Assembly (NCBI GenBank): GCA_963580285.1
Contig: OY757013.1
Span: 132,553,027-132,617,026, forward strand
Direction: 5' to 3'
DNA: 64,000 bases
Source of the DNA: Lucinisca nassula
Lineage: Eukaryota > Mollusca > Bivalvia > Lucinida > Lucinidae
This document shows, in pieces, positions 53,450 through 63,685 of this stretch. Under the pieces are notes generated by a model that saw only the letters and a program-made list of their open reading frames with translations, made no database searches and had not been told where the DNA came from. A program made the translations under genes and the position numbers. Position 1 is the stretch's first letter. Each line of letters begins with the position of its first letter.

Positions 53450-53744
53450 ATACAGTGACATAGGGCAACATTAGGTTCTGTCATTTTTGAACTTTTTTAC
53501 CTGACAGTGTATGAGTCTTAAATATTTTGCAAGATGCAGTTTCATTGCTACACATACCCCTTATTTCAACAAAATAGAAAAAAAAAGCTGAATTCCATTT
53601 GCTTGTAGAAATGTAAGTTTTTTAGCCTTTGAAGACACCTACGTATGCATCTGATATATGTATTTTCTGCATATTTGGCATTAATTAGTATACTGTAGGA
53701 GATACAAGCCATATTAATTTCAATAATTTGTAATCAATAACCGT

Positions 53745-53750
53745 AATAAA
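53745..53750 (+). promoter_or_regulatory. Possible polyadenylation signal
   Basis: AATAAA 296 bp after the DUF268 stop codon. It is the closest canonical signal downstream, before a (CA)n tract. Confidence 0.4.
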
Positions 53751-53841
53751 TGTTTTCAACCACACAGTGTCAAAACTTACGTTTAATTGCTGATGCTGAT
53801 CAAATTAATTTTCATTGAGTAAATGAAATGGCAGTACAATC

Positions 53842-53847
<6 letters not shown>

Positions 53848-53902
<55 letters not shown>
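53848..53902. repeat. (CA)n microsatellite
   Basis: About 27 perfect CA repeats. Confidence 0.95.
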
Positions 53903-54420
53903 GCAGCACTAATAGAGGGGATTTTGAAAGATTTGTTTGCTCTAGCAACAAGAGGGACAACTCTCGTCTTTAACTTTGAACAATCATTCGGCCCTCCAAC
54001 ACACTGATGTTTCAGACAGTTTGAGTGAAATCAGACCAGTAGATTCAGAGGACAGGTTATTTAAAAATGATCATGCCTTCATGGGTGTCAGCTTAGAATG
54101 CCAAAACCGATCGTTTATCGAAATGTTATTTTTTTCTTCATGTTTTCATTTGTAGCTCGCTTGTTCCAAAAGACTACTTCAAGACTATAAAAGGTTTCCT
54201 TTCTCTTTTTTAGTGTCTATTTTTATTACGCAAAGGCAACCAGACCTTTCAGAAGCTGACTATCGCCCAGCTATTATTCTTCTTATTCAAATATGACATG
54301 ACTTCAGAAAGCGCTATACGCTTTCTGAAGTCATGTCACATCTGAATAAGAAGAAGAAGAAAAAAAGAAAAACTGAAGACTGGAAAGTGTCAGGTCTGAT
54401 GGTCCAGTATTTTAAAGGGT
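53903..54420. other. Non-coding stretch, small hairpin
   Basis: A palindrome at 54270-54350 (ttcttattcaaatatgacat / atgtcacatctgaataagaa). No gene is seen. Confidence 0.45.
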
Positions 54421-54474
54421 AATATAAATGACACACATTGACACAATGTTTGTGGTTGCAAGTTTGCCAAAAGA

Positions 54475-54720
54475 TATATGGGCCCCGCCAAGCGATTTTG
54501 GTACTTATCGCCTATGCGAACAGCGAAGGTTCAGACGAGCCTGCGCATCCACGCAGTCTCGTAAGAACCTTCGCTGCTCGCTCATACAAGCAGTGAATCA
54601 AGAGGAACCTTCAGACAGAAAGCCATATCCCTGCCCCCCTCTGAATGGCTGGGCATGCGCAATTAGAATTTGTCATGACGGAATGCTCGAAGACACAAAT
54701 TCGCTTGGCGGGGCTCACAT
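54475..54720. mobile_element. MITE family B, copy 3
   Basis: TIRs atatgggccccgccaagcga / tcgcttggcggggctcacat with inner hairpin (cgaaggttcagacgagcctg / gtctcgtaagaaccttcg). Confidence 0.8.
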
Positions 54721-54925
54721 GGTAAAAGTGCGTAAAATTAACACCTCCCTAAACCCCAGTGATTGATATTGGCATAAATGACCATTCTATGATCTTCTGT
54801 ACAAGGAAATTAATAATAAAAAATGTATTCAATAAACATAAATCTGTGAAATTATGGTCTTTAAAGCATTAAATCTCTAGCTTAGGTCTTTAAATCGCAC
54901 TTTTATCATATGTCTTTTGGCAAAC

Positions 54926-55424
54926 TAATGTTGGACGGTGCCTGATCCTCTGTCCCTGATCGGGCCCATCGGGGTCTAACTGTTGGTTTTCTTTTGCTCC
55001 GGAATTTCGGTGGTTTCTTGCTGTCGAGTCCTCACCGTTGTTTCATCTCTGTGGTTGTTTGATTATTTGTGTTCACGGAGATGTTGCACTGATGAGTTTG
55101 TGGGCCTTCGTGCGGGGGTTGTGGCCGCATGGGGTCGATTTGGGCCCCCCGGTTGGGTTCGTTTCCGCTGACTGTTCCGTGGCGGTTCTTCTGTCGCGGT
55201 TTATTTTTGTTATGGTTTGTCTTTGGGTGTTTGTGCCGCTTATGTTATTTTAATTACGATAGCCTATTGGCCATTTTGTGGGGAAGTAACTGTCCTTCTG
55301 GCTGTCCGCTGTTGGTGTTCCCATTGGGGTCTTTTGTTTCATGTTTGTGTATCTTTCCCTTTGGTGTCTCTGACGGGAGCTTTGGGTTGATTGTATCGAT
55401 TCCTGATCATTGCCTCCACCTATT
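54926..55424 (+). repeat. PLE 3' tail, copy 12 (subfamily 2)
   Basis: About 500 bp from tgttggacggtgcctgatcc to gcctccacctattt. It interrupts the right arm of the surrounding TIR element. Confidence 0.85.
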
Positions 55425-55467
55425 TTGCAACCACAAAAATTGTGTCATTGTGTGTCATTTATATTAA

Positions 55468-55828
55468 CGACTGAACAAATTATTTGTCTTAATCGCGACG
55501 AAAGTGGGGGCGGGGGTTGTGGCCACGTGGGTTCGATTTTAGCCCCCGATGGAGTTCGTTTCCGCTGACCGTTCCAAGGCGGTTCTTCTGTCGTGGTTTA
55601 CGTTTGATATGGTTGTCTTTGGGTGTTTGTGTCGCTTATATTATTTTATTTTGGATAGCCGATTGGCCATTTTGTAGGAAAGTAACTGTCCTTTTGGCTT
55701 TCCGCTGTTGGTGTTTCCACTGGGCTCTGTTGTTTCCTGTGTGTTTTTCTTTCCTTTTTTGTCCCTGGTGGGAGCTGTGGGTTAATTGTATCGATTTCGG
55801 ATAATTGCCTCCACCTCTACTTTGCAAC
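55468..55828 (+). repeat. PLE 3' tail, copy 13 (subfamily 2)
   Basis: Starts gactgaacaaattatttgtc and ends cacctctactttg. A second, shorter tail only ~40 bp after copy 12. Confidence 0.85.
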
Positions 55829-55886
55829 AGTGAGGTATTTCAAATGAATTTACTGAATGCTGATTGGTCTTCAGTGATGAGTTCCT

Positions 55887-56132
55887 ATAATCTGAGCCCC
55901 GCCAAGCGAATTTGTGTCTTCGATCATTCAGTCATGACAAATTTTAAATGCGCATGCCCAGCAATTCCGAGGGGCCAGGGATATGGCTTTCAGTTTGAAG
56001 GTTTCTCTTGATTCACTGCTTTTATGAGCGGGCAGCGAAGGTTCTGGCGAGACTGCGCGGATGCGCAGGCTCGCCTGAACCTTCGCTGCTCGCATAGGCG
56101 AAAAGTACCAACATCGCTTGACGGGGCCCATG
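55887..56132. mobile_element. MITE family B, copy 4
   Basis: TIRs atctgagccccgccaagcga / tcgcttgacggggcccatgt. The inner hairpin gcgggcagcgaaggttctgg / tgaaccttcgctgctcgc is the best paired in the family. Confidence 0.8.
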
Positions 56133-57821
56133 TAATATATGCATGGAGTAGATTTAAATAAATATTTCTGACTGCTGTTGATGAAATTGTCCCCGTTAAA
56201 GAAGGTCGTATCAAGAAAATAGGACAGAATCATGGATTTACAGGGTATGCTGCACTTCATTAATGAGCGTAACAAAGCTTTTCAAACTTTTAAAAGGGAT
56301 CAGTCAGATCACAAGTTTTCAGTTTTCAAAGAAATGCGGAACTAACCACAAACTTTGATATTTCGAGCCAAGAAGGACTACTTTAAGACTAAAATTGAAT
56401 TGGAAAACAAAGACTCAAAATCACTTTGGCAATCTCTTAAGGAGTTGGGTATGTCATCAAAGAAAAATAAAACGACTTCAAGCAATGTTGGACTCAAATT
56501 TGACGATGAAGTTTGTTTCGACAAAGCAGGATGTGCAGAGAAAATCGAAATTTTTTTATACTTCTGTGGCTTCAAAATTGGTCGAGAAACTTCCAAAGCA
56601 ATATTGGACTCAAATTTGACAATGAAGTTTGGTTCGATAAAGCAGGATGTGCAGAGAAACTCGATGAATTTTATACTTCTGTGGCTTCAAAATTGGTCGA
56701 GAAGCTACCAAAAAGTCTCAATAAATTGGGGAAAAAAGTATGTTGAAAATTTTACCGTAATAACGGTATGAAACCGAATAGTTATTCTTATTCAGTAGTC
56801 TCCGAAAACAAAGTTTTTAAATACCTGAATGCTTTGAGTGTTAATAAAGCCACAGGACTTGAAGGTATACCCTCACGATGTGTGAAAAACAGTGCATCTA
56901 TCATAGTGTGTCCTCTTACACACGTGATAATTTTATCCATCATTCAATGTGTTGTTTCTGATGATTTAAAATCAGCACGAGTTGTTCCTCTTTACAAAAA
57001 GAATGACAAAATGGAGGTTGGAAACTACCGTCCAGTTTCGATCGTAACCATTATATCTAAGGTCGTCGAGAAAGTCGTATGTGACCAAATTGAAACTTAT
57101 CTTGATGTGAAAAAGATGTTGTACAAATTTCAGTCAGGTTTTTGAGGCCGCTTCTCGACGGATACTTGTCTAATCTATTTGACCGATTTAATAAAACTTC
57201 AAATGGATAAAGGTCATTTCGTTGGAATGGTTTTACTAGATCTTCCGACGGTCTTTGACACTGTCGATCATAACATTTTATTGATAAAAATGGAAACACT
57301 TGGTCTTAGTCAAGATGTAATAATTTGGTTCCGTTCTTATTTGTCTGACCGTCAGCAACGCGTTGACATATTATGAATTCTACCTTCTAGCGCTGCAATT
57401 TCATGTGGTGTACCCCAAGTATCGATACTTGGTCTCCTTTTATTCCTGCGATATGTGAATGACATGTCAGGTGCGGTAAATCACAAACTTCTTTTATATG
57501 TAGATGACTCTGTCATATTAGTTGCGGATAAGTCTGTAGCAACCATTGAGGTGTCGCTTAAAAAGAACTGGAGGTAGTGAGTGGGTGGCTGGTAGATAGT
57601 AATCATTCGTTGCTACTCGGTATAACGGAATATATTTGTTTGGTTCTAAAAGTAAATTTAAACCACAGTCAAACTTGCAGACCGTATGCAAAGGAACAAA
57701 TATCGAGTCCAAGGACGCTGTAAAATATTTAGGTGCATTGTTAGAACAGCGTTTGAGCGGTGAAACTATGGTTAATTCAATAATTCAGAAGGCAAATTCT
57801 CGTTTAAAGTTCATGTGTAAG

Positions 57822-58027
57822 TGTTACGACTGTGTGTATCACTTGTGTCTTTTTATTTTGGATGGCCATTTGGCCATTTTGTGGGAAAGTAACTGTCCTT
57901 ATGGTCTTCCTTTGTTTAGGTTTTCATTATGGTCTGGTCGCTTCATTTTTGTGTTTCTTTCCCTTTGGTGTCTTTGATGGGTGGAGTTAGTTAATTGTAT
58001 CGATTCCTGATCTTTGTTTAATTCTAC
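57822..58027 (+). repeat. PLE 3' tail, copy 14, inside a LINE
   Basis: Begins actgtgtgtatcacttgtgt and ends tttgtttaattctac. It cuts the LINE frame between KFMCKC and FRKQKSMKLHSK. Confidence 0.85.
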
Positions 58028-58582
58028 ATTATTCAGAAAACAGAAATCCATGAAATTGCACTCAAAGAAACTTCTTGTAATTTCTCTTATACAATGTCAT
58101 TTCGACAATGGTTGTTCATTTTTGTATCCAGGCTTACCCAAACTCATGAGAAACAGACAACACGCTACCCAGAATGAAATGATTAGATTTATATTGAAAC
58201 TTAACCCAAGAAAACATATAGGACCCCAAGAGTTAAGATCTTTAGGGTGGTTGCCAGTCTCGAAAAGGATAGATCAGATCATTTTAAATCACATTTTTGA
58301 GATCAAATCCGGAAAGTCACTTGACTTTATGAGATGGCATTGTATTCCTGCTACATCTGCTCATAGATCAGATCATTTTAAATCACATTTTTGAGATCAA
58401 ATCCGGAAAGTCACTTGACTTTATGAGATGGCATTGTATTCCTGCTACATCTGCTCATAGCTACAGCACAAGATTTAGTGAAAACGGCTGTTTTAGTCTT
58501 CCTAAGGTAATGGGTTCCGGCCGAAAAACATTTGCTTATACAGGTGCCAGCTTATGGAACAGATTATGTCGGATCATTACAT

Positions 58583-58626
58583 GGTCACTGATGAGGCTTT
58601 ATTAGCCGAAACTACGTAGTATGACC
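58583..58626 (+). ncRNA. Hammerhead ribozyme, tacgta subfamily, in LINE-inserted pLTR
   Basis: ggtca-ctgatgag-gc...gc-cgaaac-tacgta-gta-tgacc. Core intact, stem I paired. The flanking pLTR piece is 58568-58688. Confidence 0.82.
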
Positions 58627-58760
58627 CATCTTCTTTCTTATGATTGTTTTCATTGCTCTTAAAGGAACTCATTTTTGATTTTTATTTCCACCGAACATTA
58701 AAAACGTAAACGGGCTTAAAACTTTTTAAACGTCTGTAAAATCGCATTTTGAAACTCCCT

Positions 58761-59334
58761 ATAATTTTGGTTTTATAATTGGTGGACTCAGACTGGATTA
58801 GTTTATTTCTTTAATAATTTTCTTAATCCTGTAAAGTTATAATCCATACTGTTTATTGTGAAATGTTTAATTGTACTTAGATCTTAAACTAATTTATTAT
58901 CTACATGATATTTATTAACTGTGCCTGACTATGACATGCCAACCAGTACATAAGGACCATCATGGAAATAAGAGAGCTCACTCTCATCTTTTTGTGTCAT
59001 CCTTGGTAGTGAGTGGCAAGCCAAATGAACTTTGCAATGTATTCGTGTTTTTTTTTTATGTACCAATTGCGTGTACTTCACTGTCCACATCTGAACCAAA
59101 CTTCAACATTGTAGGCCCAGAAGTTCATGAAAAAAAAAAAAACAAAAAAAAAACTGACACAAATTTGCATCCAGATTCTCAATGTGTGTAATTTTGAAAA
59201 AAAAAATGAACAAACCAAGCAATAAATAAGCAGCAGCAGGCCTGCTAAAACGTAGAATGTAGGTACTTGTAAGTATCGCCTCGTCGAGTACTGAATTTCC
59301 ATCACGAAGACACGCCTTAATAACTTTGCACCCT
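58761..59334. other. Non-coding stretch
   Basis: AT-rich with several A-runs; short ORFs only. No gene or shared repeat was recognised. Confidence 0.35.
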
Positions 59335-59836
59335 TAAAATAGAAGTGATGGCAAAGATCAGGAATCGATACAATTAACACACACCTCCCATTCAGAGACA
59401 CCAAAGGGAACGAATCACAAACATGAACCAATTAGACACTAATGGAAACATCAATAGCGGAAAGCCAAAAGGACAATTACCTTCCCACAAAATGGCCAAT
59501 TGGCTATCCAAACCAAAATAATATAGGCGATACACACACTCTTAGATAAACCATAACAAATTAAACCGCGACAAAAGAACCGCCTTGGAACGTGCAACGA
59601 ATTCCACTGGTGGACTTAAATCGATTTTACGTGGCCACAATCCTCGCCCTTATTTCCGTCGCGATTTAAACAAATAAGTTATTCAGTCCACATGAAGGCC
59701 TTCTAACTCATCAGTGCAACATCTCCATGAACACAAAAATCAAGCAACCCCAGATATGAAACAACGGCGAAGACTCGACAGGAAGCAACCATTGAAATGC
59801 TGGAGCAAAAGAAGACCAACAGTTAGACTCCGACCA
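59335..59836 (-). repeat. PLE 3' tail, copy 15 (subfamily 2)
   Basis: Nearly full length, from aaaatagaagtgatggcaaa to accaacagttagactccgac. Confidence 0.85.
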
Positions 59837-59869
59837 GAGAAAAAGTGGTATTTACAAGGGTATACATAT

Positions 59870-60085
59870 ATGCATTATTTTTCTTATTTCTGCTTAAAAA
59901 CATAATCTGGATAGGACTTCTCATTACAACCGCTTCGCCGAGGCGCTTCTAATGAGTTGACACTATCTAAGATTTGAGCAGAAATATGAAAACTATCAAA
60001 GTGTTTCATTTGAAAATGTCTTTATTTGGTGAAAAAAAAACAACATAAAAAACAAAAGAATAGACGTGTTTTCTTAATGATATTT
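59870..60085. mobile_element. MITE family A, diverged copy
   Basis: Hairpin ttctcattacaaccgcttcg / cgaggcgcttctaatgag with outer tatttctgct / agcagaaata arms, and a worn right TIR (tagacgtgttttcttaatg). Confidence 0.65.
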
Positions 60086-60369
60086 GACCCGAGCCGCATC
60101 CCGAACTATCTACATTTAAGAACCACAGTGTTTGTAATCTTCTCGCAAGAAAGTGCATTTCAATAGTTGCGCTAATGTTTCCTATGATTGCGTTTGAAAT
60201 AAAGTTTCGTACGACTTCTTGTAATTATTATTGAGAACTTATTTGATATATTCGTTACTTGCGGTCCTTTCATTTACATTACCCGCTTTTTACTGTGCAC
60301 ACACAACAACTTAAATTTGGGATTTAAAAAAATCACTAAATAAACAGTGTTTAGATGGATGTGAAGTTA

Positions 60370-60450
60370 GCTGTATTAGAAGCAGCAGTAATACTGCTGG
60401 TACTGCCAGCAGCAACGGCAGTATTACTGCTAGCAGCAGTAGCGGATGAA
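60370..60450. repeat. Trinucleotide-rich palindrome (GCA/TGC)
   Basis: gcagcagtaatactgctggt / gcagtattactgctagcagc arms around a short loop. An imperfect triplet-repeat hairpin. Confidence 0.6.
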
Positions 60451-60561
60451 ATAGTTTTTAAAACCGCGTCTGCTTTGAAAGGGTCCTTAGTGGAGTAAAT
60501 ATCGTTTAGCATGGTCGTGATGAAGCACACCTATGTCATTTATAGTAGTATTTGTCAATAT

Positions 60562-60790
60562 TATGTCCGGCCCCCGCCCATCGGGGCTTAAAGAAATAGA
60601 TGGGCTGCATGATGCTTCCACGCAGAGCTGAAACCTACCCAGGCAAAGCGGTGCGAGAATCGGACCGTCCATGCTTACAAACCGTATTGGTTTCATTGGG
60701 CGGCATGGGTTGAGATGTGATTTCATCTCCAACACTCAAACACTGAGATGAAGCAAAGATGAAGACTGCTAGCCGACCCCCTTACACTGT
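60562..60790 (+). repeat. SINE-like repeat family S, 5' part
   Basis: Head cgcccatcggggcttaaaga through gaccgtccatgcttacaaac; the tail is lost and replaced by unrelated DNA. Confidence 0.55.
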
Positions 60791-60869
60791 TGACCAGAGC
60801 TGAAGAAAATCATTAGTTTAACCCCGACGGGCCCAACGACAGACATAACATCAGGCAGTTAAATACATC

Positions 60870-61030
60870 AATGACACGCTGGTGAAAGAGATTAATGCCG
60901 TGAAGGAGGATAATACTCATCATAGAACTGACAACAGCAATCTTAAAAAGTAAGTAGACAAGCTATCTAACAGGGTCGATAAACTCGAGCTCTTAGCCGA
61001 CGACAGCATAGTTTTAGCTTGCAATAGAAT
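60870..61030 (+). pseudogene. LINE ORF1-like coiled-coil fragment
   Basis: The plus frame gives YINDTLVKEINAVKEDNTHH and, after a stop, VDKLSNRVDKLELLADDSI. This is a heptad pattern as found in ORF1 proteins of CR1/Jockey LINEs. Very short; the assignment is tentative. Confidence 0.4.
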
Positions 61031-61035
61031 ATAAG

Positions 61036-61814
61036 AATCTTATATGGGTGTGAGGGGTGGATGGAAAAATCCGTCCCGAGGGTCACTGGCATCACGAGGC
61101 TTGCCGAGTGATGCCGGACAGTGATCCCGAGGGACGGATTTTTCTATCCACCCCTGACACCCATATAGGATTCTTTTTTTCTTGCATACCTTCCATTTTT
61201 AGCCATGATTTTAATGCTGTGGTCACTTCGGTTACCAACGTCTGCCATATTGTGTTAACACTGCAGAAATGTTTAGTGATGTCACGTAACGTGCTGTGAC
61301 GACGGCGCATACGAGGTCGTAATCAACCAGTGCATTTATCAAACACGCGATTATATTCGATTTTGGGTCGGAACACCAGGGTCAGAACATAAATTTCTAT
61401 CCCAGGGTAAAATCACGGATTTCCTTGTCTGGTGTGCAAGAAATGCTGTTCTTACCCTGTTGTTCTTACGCCAAATCGAATATTCTCGCGTGTTTTAAAA
61501 TGCAAAGGTTGAAAACGACCTCATATGCGCCGACGTTAAGGTTGACGTCACAGCACGTTACGTGACATCACTAAACATTCCTGTAGTGTCATCACAATAT
61601 GGCGGACGTCGGTAACCGAAGCGACTGCAGTATTAAAAATCCGCGCTAAGAAATGGAAGGTATGCAAGAAAAAGATTCCTATTTGGATGTTAGGACTTGA
61701 TAAAAAAAAATCCGTCCATCGGGATCACTGTCCGACATCAATCGGCAAGCCTCGTGATACCGGACAGTGACCCTCGGGACAGATTTTTCCATCCACCCCT
61801 CACACCCATAATAT
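61036..61814. mobile_element. Foldback element with ~350-bp inverted arms
   Basis: Left arm 61036-61390 and right arm 61460-61814 are inverse copies. Landmarks: cccctcacacccata at the right end versus tatgggtgtgaggggtgg at the left, aatggaaggtatgcaag versus cttgcataccttccatt, and cacgttacgtgacatcac versus gtgatgtcacgtaacgtg. Each arm also contains its own hairpin (tccgtcccgagggtcact / agtgatcccgagggacgga). No ORF spans it. Confidence 0.8.
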
Positions 61815-61909
61815 GAAATAAAGGCACCGCCTTTTGAGCAAACACAAATTCATTTACACCCTCATCTATCTTCATATACTGAGTAGGTCATATCTGGCTA
61901 CACAAAAAA

Positions 61910-61945
61910 GAGGTGTGTGTGTGTGTGTGTGGGGGGGGGGGGGCG
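61910..61945. repeat. (GT)n and poly-G microsatellite
   Basis: About ten GT units followed by a run of G. Confidence 0.9.
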
Positions 61946-62014
61946 GGGTCGTTGGGTGAGTCCTTAAAACAACTATTGACAATCATACTAAAACGCATAC
62001 CTCTGAGTTCCAGT

Positions 62015-62203
62015 CTATACAGTCTGGTCTTTGAACTCCACTGCGGTCTTGGCATCTACCGCAGACAGGGGAAGACTATTCCACTGAGGAATAGTTCTGG
62101 TGGAAAAATGCTTTAGGGCATCACTATAGGCCTGGTCATGAATGGTTTGAGCACTGTCAAGTTCAGGCATGACAAAATAAGTAAAATTCCTAAATAAGAC
62201 CAC
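62015..62203 (-). pseudogene. LINE ORF2 extreme C-terminus
   Basis: Reads YSDALKHFSTRTIPQWNSLP and LSAVDAKTAVEFKDQ, the FxxRTxxxWNxLP ending typical of Jockey/CR1 LINE proteins. No other part is linked to it on this strand. Confidence 0.6.
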
Positions 62204-62399
62204 CTGTGGAATTCTTCAAAAGTGGTCTTTCAGACCACATTTGAACAGTCCCAAAGGTGCTCTCTCACCAGACGACACCGTATGCAGAAACTACAAAGAA
62301 AGAATAACTGTAGCTTTCTAAATAGGCTTTTTAAAGCAGAATAAGACTTAATTTTAGGCGGTCTTAATAGCTGAATTTTACTGTATAAACCACTTACAG

Positions 62400-63330
62400 T
62401 GGATCCAGAGCTGCCTGACCAACAGGGGCTAACCAGACCTGGTCACAGGCCTGATTACTACGATTGCCCCAGCTGTATCCGCCTCCGGTGTCCCTAAAGG
62501 TGCCATGCTCAGACCTCTGTTGTTCTGCCCATGCATGTATGATCTGCCACGGAAAGTTAGCCCTGGAGTTCACCCCTTTGCAAATGACAGCCTTTTATAT
62601 CACGGGGTCTCAAGCATGATTGATACTGCAGACTTCAGAGGGATCTTGAAAGACTACAGCAATGCCTATAATGGAATACGGACTGGCAAAAGTCTTCTCA
62701 ATCCAACCAAACGTGCGACAGTCAGGGTAACAAAATGGAGAATATAAGTGAAGGCAATGATCAGGAAACCTGGTCGAAGATTTGGAGCAACTTACATGTA
62801 AAAGATACACAGCCATGAACTGTCAATCTTAAATACTTTAAAGTACCTGGGCATCATTTATTTATGTCATGGGAATCCATTTTGATGCAACTGTAAAAGG
62901 GCGTTTCTTTGGAAATGAGATAACCAGCTGGTCTGAAGGTGTTGAAGCATGATGGTAGAGACCATGATTATACTTATCCTGAATTATGCCAATTAGCATG
63001 GGGCCCACGTATGGTATCCAGTAGCTCGAGACGGTGCAACGGCGAGCAGCTTGGTTTGTCGGAGACGACTACCATACAACCAACATTACCTCCCAAACTC
63101 ACCAGCATTTACATCAAGTTGCCAATGCTTGATATGATCTACATGTATCTCTGGGCTAAGTGGATATCCATGCTTGCAGGTTCTCCGACCCAAAAGCGTC
63201 GACAACTAGAGGATACTCCTCGGCGTATATGGACCGACATCGGCACGGGCATCAGACTTAAGGGCCAACTTCCACAGAATATTGTCACTTCTGGGATCCT
63301 TGAGGGTTTCAAAAGGGATCTTCCCTGAAC
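62400..63330 (+). pseudogene. LINE ORF2 fragment, heavily decayed
   Basis: 62490-62745 reads SGVPKGAMLRPLLFCPCMYD and HPFANDSLLYHGV, which match the 'SGVPQGTVLGPLLF...FADDxLLY' core of LINE RTs, with the catalytic DD changed to ND. Downstream to about 63330 are pieces in different frames. Many stops are present. Confidence 0.6.
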
Positions 63331-63399
63331 TACAGAAAAAACTGTTTTTGATATGACCTTTCTGTCTTTCTACTGATACTGTGACCATTACTTGCAGGT

Positions 63400-63685
63400 A
63401 TACATTACCTACACCCCAGGTTTTGCAGGCTGAAAGCATAAACTTAATCATGTAATTACGGTAGGGTTCTTTAACCTGCACAGGGAATGGTTCTCCCTGC
63501 ACAGGGGGCCTCCAGTTAACGTCCCGATCCGAAGGACGGTGCATTTTATATCATACATCCCCGCAAATGATGTCAATTGAGTGTGTTCGGACACCGAAAT
63601 TTTATCGTCACTGCCGGGGATCGAACCCGGGACCTCTAGCATCAGAGGCAAGTGCACTAACCACTAAGCAATCACGCTCTACGTT
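63400..63685 (-). repeat. tRNA-derived SINE
   Basis: The minus strand has a tRNA-like head (gattgcttagtggttagtgc A-box area; cgggttcgatccccggcag B box). A body with 'ggacgttaactggaggccc' and 'ccattccctgtgcaggttaa' follows. A real tRNA gene is unlikely because the sequence beyond the T arm does not pair with the 5' end. Confidence 0.65.

Larger units (their letters stand above)
54421..55466. mobile_element. TIR element carrying a MITE B and split by a PLE tail
   Basis: The left arm 54421-54477 (aatataaatgacacacattg ... ggttgcaagtttgccaaaag) is the inverse of two pieces on the right, 54907-54925 (catatgtcttttggcaaac) and 55426-55466 (ttgcaaccacaaaaattgtg ... catttatatt). Placed together, the two right pieces give a continuous arm, so a PLE tail entered it. 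MITE B copy 3 lies directly inside the left arm. Confidence 0.75.
56225..58760 (+). pseudogene. LINE (CR1/Jockey-type) ORF2, broken
   Basis: Successive pieces follow the order of a non-LTR retrotransposon RT: a connector (KDYFKTKIELENKDSKSLWQ), then NKATGLEGIPSRCVKNSASI and DDLKSARVVPLYKKNDKMEV-GNYRPVS, then LDLPTVFDTVDHNILLIKME (catalytic-aspartate region). Next come a decayed CGVPQVSILG...YVDDS stretch (active-site motif near 57500), VKYLGALLEQRLSG and a C-terminal WLPVSKRIDQIILNHIF. Damage includes a ~120-bp tandem duplication near 56480-56715, several stops, PLE tail copy 14 at 57822-58027, a ~97-bp tandem duplication at 58268-58460 and a hammerhead-bearing pLTR at 58568-58688. The endonuclease domain is missing. 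Confidence 0.82.
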
